A DNA stretch of 35,209 bases. Origin: Phycisphaerae bacterium. GTDB lineage: Bacteria; Planctomycetota; Phycisphaerae; UBA1845; UTPLA1. A program made the translations under genes and the position numbers. How positions within the stretch are numbered: the stretch's first letter is position 1; every line of letters begins with the position of its first letter. The stretch lies in the NCBI GenBank assembly GCA_030432035.1, contig JAUIHO010000024.1:1-35209 (forward strand), in the 5' to 3' direction. Below, one piece after another: positions 1 through 10,485 of the stretch. The notes beneath the pieces were generated by a model. That model did not search any database, was not told the origin of the DNA, and was given only the letters and a program-made list of their open reading frames with translations.

Positions 1-476
1 ACCATGGTCTCGTAACCGTCGTGAAAAAAGACAAACGTCAACCATGCGAGGGCAAGCACCGCTAATGTCAGCAGTATCTTGTCGTCATTCATTGACCATT
101 CATTCTTGCAGTACTCACGGGGCACTTGATCGACAGACAAGGCCGCCTCATGATCCGAAAGCTCGGGGATCAATCGAAGGACACCCCTATCCAAGGCTCG
201 CTGCCAAAGCAGGAAAGGTAACACGGGAAGAAAACCGCCAGTGAAGAGCGCAACGGCAAACAGGATGGCACACGGAACGCCGAAGCAGACGTAAACAACT
301 CCCCGTGCTACTTTGCCAGCCCAACTCAAAACACGATTCGATTGGCTCTCCCCAGATACGCCCGCCGCATCTGCTCGAATGTCACCAATTGCCCGATCCA
401 TTGACCACACCGGCTTTCCATCGCGCCGCCCATCAACGCCTAACACAATAAAACGCTCCGCAGTGGCTTTTCTCAC
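1..476 (-). CDS. Hypothetical membrane protein, cut by the left edge
   Basis: A minus-strand frame is open from about position 494 to the window edge without a stop, so the C-terminus is missing. I see about 150 residues. A polar N-terminal part containing VLGVDGRRDGKPVW is followed by a long hydrophobic stretch (VYVCFGVPCAILFAVALF, then GGFLPVLPFLLW) and, near the edge, a second one (ILLTLAVLALAWLTFVFF). This suggests two or three membrane helices with a short acidic loop between them. The start is uncertain: GTG at 476 is used here, and GTG at 446 or TTG at 494 are alternatives, none with a clear ribosome binding site. The plus-strand frames over the same bases look like shadows. I do not recognise the family. 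Confidence 0.5.
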   Translation of the reverse strand, partial: MRKATAERFIVLGVDGRRDGKPVWSMDRAIGDIRADAAGVSGESQSNRVLSWAGKVARGVVYVCFGVPCAILFAVALFTGGFLPVLPFLLWQRALDRGVLRLIPELSDHEAALSVDQVPREYCKNEWSMNDDKILLTLAVLALAWLTFVFFHDGYETM

Positions 477-557
477 TTTGCGGGGCACTCTCAAACCAGC
501 AATCCGAATACCACACGCCCATTGCAGACGTCTTCATTCAGCCACAAAATCCCCCGC

Positions 558-1541
558 ATGTCGCACGACGCCGACCAACCCACAGCCTACCTCTGGACCC
601 CCGCCGCCCTGTTGCACAACACAGGCACGCACGTCGAGAACATCAAACGCGCCGAGACCCTGCGCCCCGAAAAGATCCGATCCGAACTTGCGCAGAACGT
701 TATTTACGAAGAACCCGGCAACCACGACGCGTTGAGATGGGTACACACTGTGCATCCGCGCGAGTACACCGAATGGGTCGAGCGCGTTTGCGCCAAAGGC
801 GGCGGCCTGCTCGATGAAGGCGATACCCAGGTTTGCCCCACGAGCATGCAAGCCGCGCTCGGTGGGGTCGACGCCGCGCTCGCCGCGGCCGACACCGTCA
901 TGTCCGGCGCGGCGCGCAACGCCTTTTGCGCGATTCGACCACCGGGCCATCACGCGCTGTTCGATCACGCGATGGGCTTTTGCATCTTCGCGACGATCTC
1001 CGTCCTCGCGCGCTATCTCCAACAACAACACAACATCAAAAAGGTCGCGATCGTCGATTTCGACGTGCACCACGGTAACGGCACACAAGACATCTTCTAC
1101 GAAGACCCGTCCGTGCTTGTCGTCAGCATGCAGCAATATCCGCTCTGGCCGATGACCGGCCTCCCCGACGAAACCGGCGACGGCCCCGGCGAGGGGTTCA
1201 CCGTCAACATCGCTGTGCCGCCGGGAACTTCCGAAGATGCGCAACTCGCCATGTTCGAAGACGTCGCCCTACCCGCGCTACGAAAGTTCGAGCCCGAAGT
1301 GCTGCTGATTTCCGCCGGCTTCGACGCCCATCGCGACGATCCGTTGGCCGACCTCAATCTCACCGAAGCCGGATACGAGCAAATGACGCGCCAATTGATG
1401 GACGTCGCCGCCGATCACTGCGGGCAGCGCATCATCAGCCTGCTGGAGGGTGGTTATCAACTCGACCACCTGCACAGTTGCGTGATCGCCCATGTCAATA
1501 CGCTGGCAACGCATCGAAATCCCGGCCATTTATCGAAATAA
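558..1541 (+). CDS. Histone deacetylase family protein (zinc amidohydrolase)
   Basis: A zinc-dependent deacetylase of the arginase/deacetylase fold. Bacterial members remove acetyl groups from acetylpolyamines, acetylated proteins or other amides in the cytoplasm. Numbered from ATG 558 (327 aa), the family signatures are clear. RPPGHH at residues 127-132 holds the tandem catalytic histidines. DFDVHHGNGTQ carries the zinc ligands Asp169 and His171. GFDAH supplies the third ligand, Asp256, and LEGGY near the C-terminus holds the active-site tyrosine. The frame could extend to a TTG at 522, but the added residues look unlike the family and have no ribosome binding site. The arginine deiminase gene follows after about 170 nt on the same strand. 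The substrate cannot be read from sequence; acetylpolyamine or lysine deacetylation is the family expectation. Confidence 0.93.
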   Translation: MSHDADQPTAYLWTPAALLHNTGTHVENIKRAETLRPEKIRSELAQNVIYEEPGNHDALRWVHTVHPREYTEWVERVCAKGGGLLDEGDTQVCPTSMQAALGGVDAALAAADTVMSGAARNAFCAIRPPGHHALFDHAMGFCIFATISVLARYLQQQHNIKKVAIVDFDVHHGNGTQDIFYEDPSVLVVSMQQYPLWPMTGLPDETGDGPGEGFTVNIAVPPGTSEDAQLAMFEDVALPALRKFEPEVLLISAGFDAHRDDPLADLNLTEAGYEQMTRQLMDVAADHCGQRIISLLEGGYQLDHLHSCVIAHVNTLATHRNPGHLSK

Positions 1542-1709
1542 CCCGCCGATTTTCCAATATGCGGGAACGCCGTATCATGCGGCATTCGGAGAAGCACGGG
1601 CACGCGTCATCGCGCGCCGTCGGCGCACCGATTTAGGTCGTCGCCCTTCTCACGCTTACCCCGTCGCGGCTGACACAAATGACGGGCAGGCTGCCAGCGA
1701 GCCATTTAC

Positions 1710-2924
1710 GTGAAATTCGAAATTCAAAACGAGTACGACCACCTCGATGCGGTGTTGGTACACCGTCCCGGCCTCGAGATCGATCGCCTGACCCACGACA
1801 ACATGGAGCGCTTTCTGTTTGAGGATATCCCGTTCCTCAAACGCATGCAGGAAGAACACGACGCGTTTGTCGAAGCAATGCGCTCCCGCGATGTGACGGT
1901 GGTTTACCTCGAAGCACTGCTCACCGACCTGCTGCGCGACAATCGCGCGCAAAAGGAAAAGCTGATTCAAAATATCTGCCGCACCGAAAACGTGCCGGCC
2001 ATTGCCGACGATCTGCTCGACGAAAAGAAGTTCCCCGACGAAAAACTTCTCGATGTGCTGTTCGCCGGTATCACGTCGACCGAGTATCAGAAGATGACCG
2101 GCCATCGCGCGCCCCCGGCAGGTCGCGACAACACGCTCTTGCAGCCGATCCCCAATGCATACTTCAGCCGCGACCCCGCCGTCGTCGTTGGCAACGCCGT
2201 CATCTCGTGCAAGATGCACTTCGTCGAGCGCGTGCGCGAAACGATCCTGACTCGGGCCGTTCTCGAACACCACCCCGAGTTTGCCGGACAACGACTCGCC
2301 TACGGCGGAACCGACGAACCGACCGAAGATCGCCCGTTCACCGTCGAAGGCGGCGACGTGCTCGTCATCAGCGACGACACCGTCTTCATCGGTGCCAGCG
2401 AGCGCACCCGCTCGGAAACCATCGAGCGCGTCGCGAGCAAAGTCTTTGTCAACGGTGACGTGCAGCGCGTTTATGAAATTCCGATCCCAACCGAGCGCAC
2501 GTTCATGCATCTCGATACCGTCTTTACTTGCGTCGATCGCAACACGGTCGTTTGGTATCCGGGCGTGATGGAACATATCAATTACATTCATCACTACGAA
2601 CCCGACGCCAACGGCAAGGCCGTCCGCAAGGCCGACGACCGTAGCCTTATCGAAATTCTAAGCGACGAATTCGGCGAAGAGGTAAACATCGTGCGCACCG
2701 GCGGTGGTGACGAACACTACGCCAGCCGCGAACAACGCACGGACGGCACCAACACACTGGCCATCGCGCCGCGCGTGGCGTGTACCTACGAGCGCAACAC
2801 GCACACGATTGCCGCAATGGAAGAAGCGGGTATCGAGTGCATCACGATTCAAGGCTCGGAACTCGTCCGCGGCCTCGGCGGCCCCCGATGCATGACCATG
2901 CCCTTGCGCCGAGTGAAGAAGTAG
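1710..2924 (+). CDS. arcA: Arginine deiminase
   Basis: Hydrolyses L-arginine to citrulline and ammonia, the first step of the arginine deiminase pathway. The 404-aa length fits the family, and all five catalytic positions known from the Pseudomonas enzyme can be placed: Asp155 in FSRDP, Glu213 in EGGD, His267 and Asp269 in HLDT, and the nucleophile Cys394 in GGPRCMTMPL. Translation starts at GTG 1710, which gives the typical MKFEIQNEYDHLDAVLVHRPG-like opening. No arcB (ornithine carbamoyltransferase), arcC (carbamate kinase) or arcD (antiporter) lies in the window, so the energy-yielding part of the pathway would have to be encoded elsewhere, or the enzyme serves nitrogen or pH homeostasis. 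The gene sits downstream of the deacetylase-family gene in the same direction. Confidence 0.93.
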   Translation: MKFEIQNEYDHLDAVLVHRPGLEIDRLTHDNMERFLFEDIPFLKRMQEEHDAFVEAMRSRDVTVVYLEALLTDLLRDNRAQKEKLIQNICRTENVPAIADDLLDEKKFPDEKLLDVLFAGITSTEYQKMTGHRAPPAGRDNTLLQPIPNAYFSRDPAVVVGNAVISCKMHFVERVRETILTRAVLEHHPEFAGQRLAYGGTDEPTEDRPFTVEGGDVLVISDDTVFIGASERTRSETIERVASKVFVNGDVQRVYEIPIPTERTFMHLDTVFTCVDRNTVVWYPGVMEHINYIHHYEPDANGKAVRKADDRSLIEILSDEFGEEVNIVRTGGGDEHYASREQRTDGTNTLAIAPRVACTYERNTHTIAAMEEAGIECITIQGSELVRGLGGPRCMTMPLRRVKK

Positions 2925-3379
2925 GCGGCACGGATTCGCGCAATTCGACCAATGCGCAATTGAGTGCGACGGCCACGCTGTGGCACCGGCTAATAGCCGG
3001 TGGATGCTGAACATTCATTCAGGAGCGCAGTCTTTTGTGTCGTGGTGTAATTCCATTGATGATCTTGCGCGACGAACTTGCGATAACGTGCCCTATTAAT
3101 CTGAAGGATTCTCTCGCTGATTGATCAATTCGAGTCTATACGCCGAAGGCGTACTTACTGGCGCAGTCGCTCTATCAACGTGTTTATTTCTCGATTCCAA
3201 CAGAATCGCTCAATCCAAGCTCGTACTTCTCAGCCCGTTAGGCAGGGCCAAGGCCCATGATTAGTTTGTCGATAATATTTGAGGTCTTCGAAAAGGTGTC
3301 AATCAGAAATCTAACTCTGCCCAGCGCGCTAGACATCAACCTCGTGTGATTTTTATTCCCAATTTTGACGTTTCGACGT
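2925..3379. other. Intergenic stretch without a gene
   Basis: This gap lies between the convergent arginine deiminase and RNase HII-like genes. Apart from a palindrome at 2984-3002 I see no coding frame with family features, no T-tract terminator and no RNA gene. The remainder is ordinary and somewhat AT-richer than the flanking genes. Confidence 0.5.
2984..3002. repeat. Palindromic hairpin, dispersed GTGGCACCGG-type repeat
   Basis: The core is a perfect 9-bp inverted repeat around one base (CACCGGCTA / TAGCCGGTG). It is preceded by GCTGTGG and lies just after the arginine deiminase gene. The leading CTGTGGCACCGG string recurs at 21625-21636, so this is a dispersed element rather than a chance stem. 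No U-tract follows it. Confidence 0.55.
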
Positions 3380-4363
3380 TTACTTCTGCCGCACCAAATC
3401 TTCGCGGCGCAATCCCAGCGCTTTCGCCGTCGATGCGATGTCGCGCAAAAAGCGTTGCCCATCCTGATAGTAACCCGCCGTCGGCTTGAGCCCGTCGATT
3501 TGGTCCGCCCAATAATGATTAAAACTATTCATACATAACTCGCGCACGTACTTGCTCATCATGCTCGCCGCGGCAATCAAAAAATGCACCGACTCACCGC
3601 CCTGCCGAAACTCGATTTGCCATGGTACGCCGCGCGCGTCGCGCAATTCGTAAGCGCTACGCTCATCCGATTCGTCAACGATCTTCAACCGCCGATCTTC
3701 GAACGACCGCCGCAACAACTGACCGTAATGCGAACGCCCGCCCTGCCGGTCCACATAAATCCGCATCGGTCGATCGGGATTGAGTTGCGCCGCCCGATAG
3801 ATCAACCGCAACACACAACCGAACAACACCGTCGCTTTGTTTTGCGTTTGCATGATGCGTTCGTTGTATGCCGCCTCGGGCAATACTTCGCATAAAAATC
3901 GCAAACCACCCGCCTCGGCCTGTTTGAGCGCTCGACGTAATCCGGCCGCCGCCACCCGCACCGTTCCGGCCTCATTATCCAACGGCAATGGGCTTTCGAG
4001 ATGACGATACCAATCGGGGCGACGCACCGTCGGCAAAGCATCGGGCGCTATATCATTCAACAACGCCCAACCGTTCGCGGGCAACTCGGTGCCGCTGGCC
4101 AGCAGCGCCAGCACGCACTTCTCCAACCGGCCAATCCCGTGCTTGCGATCGAATACCTTCTTACTATCCGCCACCCAAATGCGGGCATCCCGCTTACTTG
4201 GCTGACGCGTAACGGCACCGCTCAGTTCGTCCCACCAATCGGTGTTGGCGTGGCTCCGTTTGGCATCAATGATGGCGACCGTCACGACCAACGGACCGAG
4301 AATCGGTCCGTAGCCCGCCTCATCGATGCCCAAAATCGCGATAGGTTGGGATGAATCCGCCAT
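3380..4363 (-). CDS. RNase HII-like protein (divergent RNase H fold)
   Basis: Resembles ribonuclease HII, which nicks the RNA strand of RNA/DNA hybrids. From ATG 4363 (327 aa), GIDEAGYGPILGPLVV at the N-terminus matches the RNase HII signature DEAGRGPxxGP, with Asp14 and Glu15 as the first two metal ligands. WVADSKKVFD corresponds to the DSKKL segment, IYVDRQGG to the third acidic residue, and IAAASMMSKYVREL to the ASIxAKVxRD block. There are two oddities: Tyr replaces Arg in the DEAGRG motif, and Glu (GGES) stands where RNase HII has GD. The protein is also longer than typical RNase HII (about 200-230 aa), with inserts in the middle. It is probably a paralogue family rather than canonical RnhB, and activity is unproven. 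An in-frame ATG at 4372 and a TTG at 4399 are alternative starts. Confidence 0.8.
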   Translation of the reverse strand: MADSSQPIAILGIDEAGYGPILGPLVVTVAIIDAKRSHANTDWWDELSGAVTRQPSKRDARIWVADSKKVFDRKHGIGRLEKCVLALLASGTELPANGWALLNDIAPDALPTVRRPDWYRHLESPLPLDNEAGTVRVAAAGLRRALKQAEAGGLRFLCEVLPEAAYNERIMQTQNKATVLFGCVLRLIYRAAQLNPDRPMRIYVDRQGGRSHYGQLLRRSFEDRRLKIVDESDERSAYELRDARGVPWQIEFRQGGESVHFLIAAASMMSKYVRELCMNSFNHYWADQIDGLKPTAGYYQDGQRFLRDIASTAKALGLRREDLVRQK

Positions 4364-4618
4364 AGAGGGCATCTTCTGCGGACAGGTGACAATCGACAAC
4401 GGTGTGAATTGCTGAAAAGGTGACGAACCGTCAGTTCCGGCGATTCCTACGGCGGAACTCTATGATTGAGTAAGATGTCATTTCAAATAAATTGACGCGC
4501 ACTCGACTGTCAGCGGGCATTTCTGCTAAAGGCAATATGCCCGACTAGGCTTTAATGCATTACGTTTTTCTGATATGAAACGTGCAAGAGGGGTAGACGT
4601 TCTTTTCGAGGTTACACG

Positions 4619-5299
4619 TTGTCGGTCTCAATTGATTACGACCAACTGATTCCGATCTTTCCATTGCCCAACACGGTTTTGATGCCGCGGGCGATTTTGC
4701 CGCTGCACATTTTTGAGCCGCGCTATCGGGATATGGCTTACGACGCCCTGCGCGGTAAGAAGCTCATCGCCATTGCGCTGCTTAAGCCCGACTACGAATC
4801 CGATTACCACACGCTTAAGGCCGAGGTCTATCCATACGTGTGTCTCGGCCGCATCGTGAAAAGTGAAACGCTGCCCGACGGTCGATATAACATTCTGCTC
4901 GAAGGCGTGGATCGCGCGCAAATCAAGACTGAAAACCACGAACGTTCCTATCGTCGCGGATCGCTGAGCCCAGTGTGTTGCGAACCGCCGCCCCAGCCGA
5001 TCGTCGCCGAAGCCCGACGCGAAATCGAACGTCTCGCAACTTGTAAGGCGTTGCGCGACTTGGCCAAGCAAGCCAACTGGCTTTCGATATTCGAGTGCGA
5101 CAAGATTTCGCTTTCCGATATCGTGGACCTGTTGGCATACTCGGCATTACCGGAAGCCGAAGACCGCATTCGCTTTCTGGGAGAACCGTGCGTGGTGAAA
5201 CGCTCGGCGATTATCCTCGACCTGCTCGCGTCATTATCAAACCATTATGAAAAGAAAGCCTCGACGCGCAATTGGCCGCCGCCCATCTGCGAGAACTAG
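4619..5299 (+). CDS. LON peptidase N-terminal substrate-binding domain protein
   Basis: A stand-alone version of the N-terminal domain of Lon protease, without the AAA+ or peptidase parts (226 aa). Recognised from PIFPLPNTVLMPRAILPLHIFEPRYRDM at residues 12-39 and the later GRIVKSETLPDGRYNILLEGVDR stretch, both typical of this domain. Such proteins may bind unfolded or specific partners, but their role is not established. Translation begins at TTG 4619, supported by GAGG at about 4608-4611 with suitable spacing, and no better ATG lies upstream. It is a single gene in its direction, followed by the small membrane protein about 250 nt later. Confidence 0.88.
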   Translation: MSVSIDYDQLIPIFPLPNTVLMPRAILPLHIFEPRYRDMAYDALRGKKLIAIALLKPDYESDYHTLKAEVYPYVCLGRIVKSETLPDGRYNILLEGVDRAQIKTENHERSYRRGSLSPVCCEPPPQPIVAEARREIERLATCKALRDLAKQANWLSIFECDKISLSDIVDLLAYSALPEAEDRIRFLGEPCVVKRSAIILDLLASLSNHYEKKASTRNWPPPICEN

Positions 5300-5549
5300 C
5301 CGATAAAAGCCTTCGCAGCGATCGAAACCGCATTCGCCCACATTTGCCCAATTTGGTGAATCTTCCCCAATACCGGTTATCGCTCATTGTGCTAAATGCG
5401 TCCTCTACGCCCAAACACTTCACCAACGCAGTTGTTACCGGCGAACCGCGCATAACCGGTCGTTGAACACACGATGGCACGTTGCGTGTTTGTTATCCCA
5501 TCGACGGCCCAGGGGTGGGCCAACGGGAAGAAGCACGGGGGAGAACGAG

Positions 5550-5762
5550 ATGCACTGGATCATGACCGCACTAATGTTCGCAGGTTTCGCGCTGGCAAGT
5601 ATGAGTGGCATGGTTTGCTACATGGGCGTTGCGTCGGCCGCCGACCACCTTAGCGGCTTGAGCATGGGCCAGATGTGTCTAACCAGCCCCTACATTTGCA
5701 TGGGCACCGGCGTGACGATGTTGCTGATCGGCTTTGCCGGCCAGCCGGGCCGCATTCAGTGA
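5550..5762 (+). CDS. Small two-helix membrane protein
   Basis: The product is 70 aa with start ATG 5550. A GGGGGAG ribosome binding site lies at 5538-5544, and this decides against the longer in-frame opening at 5463. Two hydrophobic segments are visible: WIMTALMFAGFALASMSGMV at residues 3-22, and a second from about CMGTGVTMLLIGFAG near the C-terminus, separated by a short loop rich in Met, Ser and Gly. No motif identifies a function. It stands alone between the LON-domain gene and prkA. A small membrane protein is the most that can be said. Confidence 0.6.
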   Translation: MHWIMTALMFAGFALASMSGMVCYMGVASAADHLSGLSMGQMCLTSPYICMGTGVTMLLIGFAGQPGRIQ

Positions 5763-6020
5763 ATAACCCGAACATACGCAACGACTATCCGAGCATTGAG
5801 GCAGCAATTTCTCGCCGCTCTCGGAAGCAGCGAGAACCATTCACACACATAAAAACTTACCTCACAACAACTTACACAACCCACTGCTTGAATACCGCCG
5901 ACTCGTCCGATATGATTTTTTGAGAAAGGCCGATGGATTGTCGGTGTTCTCCCGGTTACCGACCGATCAATAACTATAAATCCACACGGTAGCCCACGCC
6001 GCGCATCGGAGGCCGCGATC

Positions 6021-8081
<2,061 letters not shown>

Positions 8082-8143
8082 GCCGAAACTTCTTCGAGAG
8101 ACGGATCCGCTAAGTCAGCGGTTCGAGCTTTGCTATCCACACT

Positions 8144-8170
8144 TAGCCCGTGGCGATTCGCCACGGGCTA
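8144..8170 (+). terminator. Hairpin downstream of prkA (TAGCCCGTGGCG family)
   Basis: A perfect 12-bp stem with a 3-nt loop (TAGCCCGTGGCG / CGCCACGGGCTA), followed by ATTTGTTGTT. It lies 60 nt after the prkA stop and between convergent genes, so it probably ends transcription. The same core, GTGGCGATTCGCCACGGGCT with one change, is the terminator of rpsD at 9371-9397. Confidence 0.65.
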
Positions 8171-8216
8171 ATTTGTTGTTGGACGTCGGTTCAATACTTC
8201 CATTCATATTCAACAC

Positions 8217-9092
8217 TCACGGCGCTGCGCCGATCCGCTCATCCAAATACGCCCGCGTCGCGTTAATCGCAATTCCCTGCTGCGCTTCGCGCGTGAGCGC
8301 CGTCTCCGGGTCATCTTCGCTATCCGCACCCGTCGGCTGTTGGAAGAACAAGTGCAATCCCATCTCGATCGTTTGCACCGTCTTGGTTGAATCGGCCATT
8401 AAACTTTGCATCGTCGTGGGCCAACCATCGTCCGGCACAATGTCATCAAACTCGGCCAGCAAGAACAACGACGGCACATTGATCATCGGCAAGAGCGCAT
8501 CGGGATCGACACCCGTCCAAAACGGCGCATCGGACGGCGCCCAAAAGACCAACGCCTTAATGCGGTCATCTTGCGCCGCAGCAAACGCCGCCATCGTGGC
8601 GCCGATGCTGTAGCCCCCTGCCGCGATGCGCTCGGCGTCAACCTGCACACCGAAGTCGCCATCGACCGCCTTTTGCACGGCTTGCAACGCGATGTCGGTG
8701 TTGCGTTTGTGGTATTCGAAGTCGGTGAACGTCAGCAGTCGCGTATCGGGCACGATCACGGCATAGCCCCAACTGGCCAGCGCCTCGTGCAGGCTCTGGT
8801 GGTAATACGCCTGCACGTTGGAACCCAAGACCCACACGAACGCCGGCAACGGCTCGGTCGCACCCACCGGCGTGAACACGGTAAAGCCCACCGGCTCGCC
8901 GTCCGCACCGTCGTCGATTTCGAAGCGGGCTTCGTTGAAGCCGAACGTGCCCAACTCCGCCGGGTTGGTCTCGAAGATGTTGGGTTCCCAGATAGGGAAG
9001 ATCGTCATGTCGCAGCCGGTGGCGGCGCAGACGGTGACCAACAGAAGCGCGATGTGTTTGGGAAAGCATCGGGACATCGTTTTTGACCTCAT
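8217..9092 (-). CDS. Alpha/beta hydrolase lipoprotein (chlorophyllase/dienelactone hydrolase-like)
   Basis: A predicted secreted, lipid-anchored serine hydrolase (291 aa). The N-terminus has basic residues, a hydrophobic core (IALLLVTVCA) and the lipobox AATGC with Cys27 as the lipidation site. The catalytic core reads as an alpha/beta hydrolase: GGYSIG with nucleophile Ser162, Asp216 or Asp217 after the strand SLFLLAEFDD, and His247 in MGLHLFF. An oxyanion-region segment PAFVWVLGSN precedes these. The arrangement resembles the chlorophyllase / PET-hydrolase-like group, but the substrate is unknown. Met6 (position 9077) could be the real start. The gene converges on prkA, and upstream lies a hairpin-rich spacer. 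Confidence 0.75.
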   Translation of the reverse strand: MRSKTMSRCFPKHIALLLVTVCAATGCDMTIFPIWEPNIFETNPAELGTFGFNEARFEIDDGADGEPVGFTVFTPVGATEPLPAFVWVLGSNVQAYYHQSLHEALASWGYAVIVPDTRLLTFTDFEYHKRNTDIALQAVQKAVDGDFGVQVDAERIAAGGYSIGATMAAFAAAQDDRIKALVFWAPSDAPFWTGVDPDALLPMINVPSLFLLAEFDDIVPDDGWPTTMQSLMADSTKTVQTIEMGLHLFFQQPTGADSEDDPETALTREAQQGIAINATRAYLDERIGAAP

Positions 9093-9365
9093 CTTGGCGA
9101 GGGATTCGTGTAACTGCTACTGCTGTAGTATTGGCGAGCGTCTCAGATTCTGCCAGTTTTCGATGTGCTAGGTAGCGAAATCGCTTGGTGTTCATTCCAT
9201 CACCCCTACCGGGATGAGTGGATTCACGTGCAACCCTGTAACCCAGCATTGAAATTGCTGGGCTATTTTCGTGGCGCCCCTGCAGGGGCTGGGGATAACG
9301 CAATCTGCGGCAGGCAAGCGCGACATTCCTTGGCGGCAACGCGAAATACCTCAGAGTTCGCCTAC
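9093..9365. repeat. Hairpin-rich intergenic spacer
   Basis: No gene is seen here. The spacer holds at least two palindromes: CCCAGCA...TGCTGGG at 9242-9262 and the perfect GCCCCTGCAGGGGC at 9275-9288. They are separated by GCTATTTTCGTGGC and followed by the string CTCAGAGTTC at 9351-9360. The relative CTTCAGAGTTC recurs in the 17.3-kb repeat cluster. The arrangement looks like a composite dispersed repeat, not a terminator, because no U-tract follows either stem. Confidence 0.5.
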
Positions 9366-9398
9366 AGAAAAAGCCCGCGGCGATTCGCCACGGGCTTT
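9366..9398 (-). terminator. Intrinsic terminator of rpsD
   Basis: On the minus strand an AAGCCCGTGGCG/CGCCGCGGGCTT stem (9371-9397) is followed by TTTTT, about 45 nt after the rpsD stop. This is a textbook intrinsic terminator. Its stem shares sequence with the hairpin behind prkA at 8144-8170. Confidence 0.85.
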
Positions 9399-9439
9399 AT
9401 GCTTTCTCAATCAAACTTCTGATTCGCGAGCTACGTGCC

Positions 9440-10051
9440 TTAGCGGCTGTAGTACTCAACGATCAGGTTGTAATCGATATCGAACGGAATGCGGCTGTCT
9501 TCCAGCGACGGCATGCGTGCGATGTTTGCTTCAAGTTGCTCGTCGTTGCGTTCGAGCCAGTCGAGGTTCAAGTGGAACTCGGCCGTTTCGCTGGTTTCGC
9601 GGACGAACTTCTTGCTCTTGTCGCGCACCGAGATCTTCATGCCCGGCTTGCAGCGGAACGACGGAATGTTGCAGCGTTGACCGTCGACCTTGAAGTGTGC
9701 GTGCGACACCATTTGGCGGGCTTGCCAAATCGTGCGTGCCCAACCGAGACGGCGGATGATGTTATCCAAGCGCGTTTCGAGCAGCTCGTGTAACACCAAC
9801 GGCGTGTTGCGCTTGGCGCGGGCGGCCTCTTCCATGTAGCGGCGCATCTGACCGTCGCGCACGTTGTAGTAACGGGCGAGCTTCTGCTTTTCCATCAGCT
9901 GCTGGCCGTACAGGCTCTTGCGGCGCGCGCGACGTAGCACGTGCATGCCCGGCGGGCTTTCGCGGCGCAGGCGCATGTGTTTCGGTGTTTCGGCGATCGG
10001 CACGCCGAGCGCGCGGCTGAGGCGCACCTTCGGTCCACAATAATTACCCAT
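9440..10051 (-). CDS. rpsD: 30S ribosomal protein S4
   Basis: A primary 16S rRNA-binding protein of the small subunit (203 aa, normal length). It opens MGNYCGPKVRLSRALG. The central S4 RNA-binding domain is recognisable from LETRLDNIIRRLGWARTIWQ and ARQMVSHAHFKVDGQRCNIPS (residues about 91-131). The C-terminus NLIVEYYSR is typical. The ATG at 10051 is preceded by AAGGAG at good spacing. The gene stands alone instead of inside the alpha operon (S13-S11-S4-RpoA). It has its own candidate promoter and structured leader upstream and its own terminator downstream. Confidence 0.97.
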   Translation of the reverse strand: MGNYCGPKVRLSRALGVPIAETPKHMRLRRESPPGMHVLRRARRKSLYGQQLMEKQKLARYYNVRDGQMRRYMEEAARAKRNTPLVLHELLETRLDNIIRRLGWARTIWQARQMVSHAHFKVDGQRCNIPSFRCKPGMKISVRDKSKKFVRETSETAEFHLNLDWLERNDEQLEANIARMPSLEDSRIPFDIDYNLIVEYYSR

Positions 10052-10228
10052 CAGAAATCTCCTTCGTTCACGCCGCCTGCAGTTACCATCGCACCGCCCG
10101 TTGAAGGGTTGGCGGGTGCGACCCGATGGCGACGTACCGCTCCGTCCGTCATGGCAAAGGCCGCACCCAGCCGTCGGAGCGGTCGGCGGTGCGGGCAGCC
10201 GGGGCCTCCCGGCATTGCGAAGCCCCGT
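10052..10228 (-). promoter_or_regulatory. Structured 5' leader of rpsD
   Basis: The bases between the candidate promoter and the rpsD start form a GC-rich leader of about 175 nt with two strong stem-loops. One pairs CCGCTCCG with CGGAGCGG (10138-10182). The other involves CCATCG-CACCGCC and GGCGGGTG-CGA-CCGATGG (10083-10130), close to the ribosome binding site. S4 autoregulates through its mRNA leader in other bacteria, so translational feedback is plausible, but no known S4-leader motif is recognised here. Confidence 0.4.
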
Positions 10229-10257
10229 AATTTAATGGGATTTTGGGGTTTGGACAA
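10229..10257 (-). promoter_or_regulatory. Candidate promoter for rpsD
   Basis: On the minus strand, TTGTCC (10257-10252) and TAAATT (10234-10229) are spaced by 17 nt, upstream of the rpsD leader. This is a reasonable housekeeping sigma match, found by eye. Confidence 0.45.
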
Positions 10258-10392
10258 GGTGACGGAGGGATTCGTGACGAGCTGGCGAGACTGGCGGGAG
10301 TCTTCGATTCTCAGCGCTTAGATCCAATATGGTTTTTGACGTCTCCATCAAAAATTCGCTGGCAAGTCGAGCAGTTCGACCCCACCAGCCAC

Positions 10393-10441
10393 GAAAAAAC
10401 CCCGGCTCGGGCAGACGAATCGTCTTGCCGCAGGCCGGGGC
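10393..10441 (-). terminator. Intrinsic terminator of the PilZ gene
   Basis: On the minus strand a long GC-rich stem (CCCCGGCCTGCGGCAAGACG pairing with its complement, with small mismatches) is followed by TTTTTT at 10399-10394. It lies about 45 nt after the PilZ gene stop and insulates rpsD from it. Confidence 0.85.
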
Positions 10442-10485
10442 CCTCCTGTCCCACTCACCCTAATATTGATTGGCCGCGTCGCCGG

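Noticed and set aside
44..735. Plus-strand frames of 66 and 140 codons before the deacetylase gene
   Set aside because: They are rich in Pro, Thr and Arg with no motifs, and overlap a minus-strand membrane protein frame with convincing hydrophobic segments.
534..1244. Long minus-strand frame of 236 codons opposite the deacetylase gene
   Set aside because: The plus strand carries all catalytic motifs of a known family. The antisense frame is a high-GC shadow.
1656..2594. Minus-strand 312-codon frame opposite arginine deiminase
   Set aside because: The plus-strand product has the full set of deiminase catalytic residues, so the antisense frame is a codon-bias shadow.
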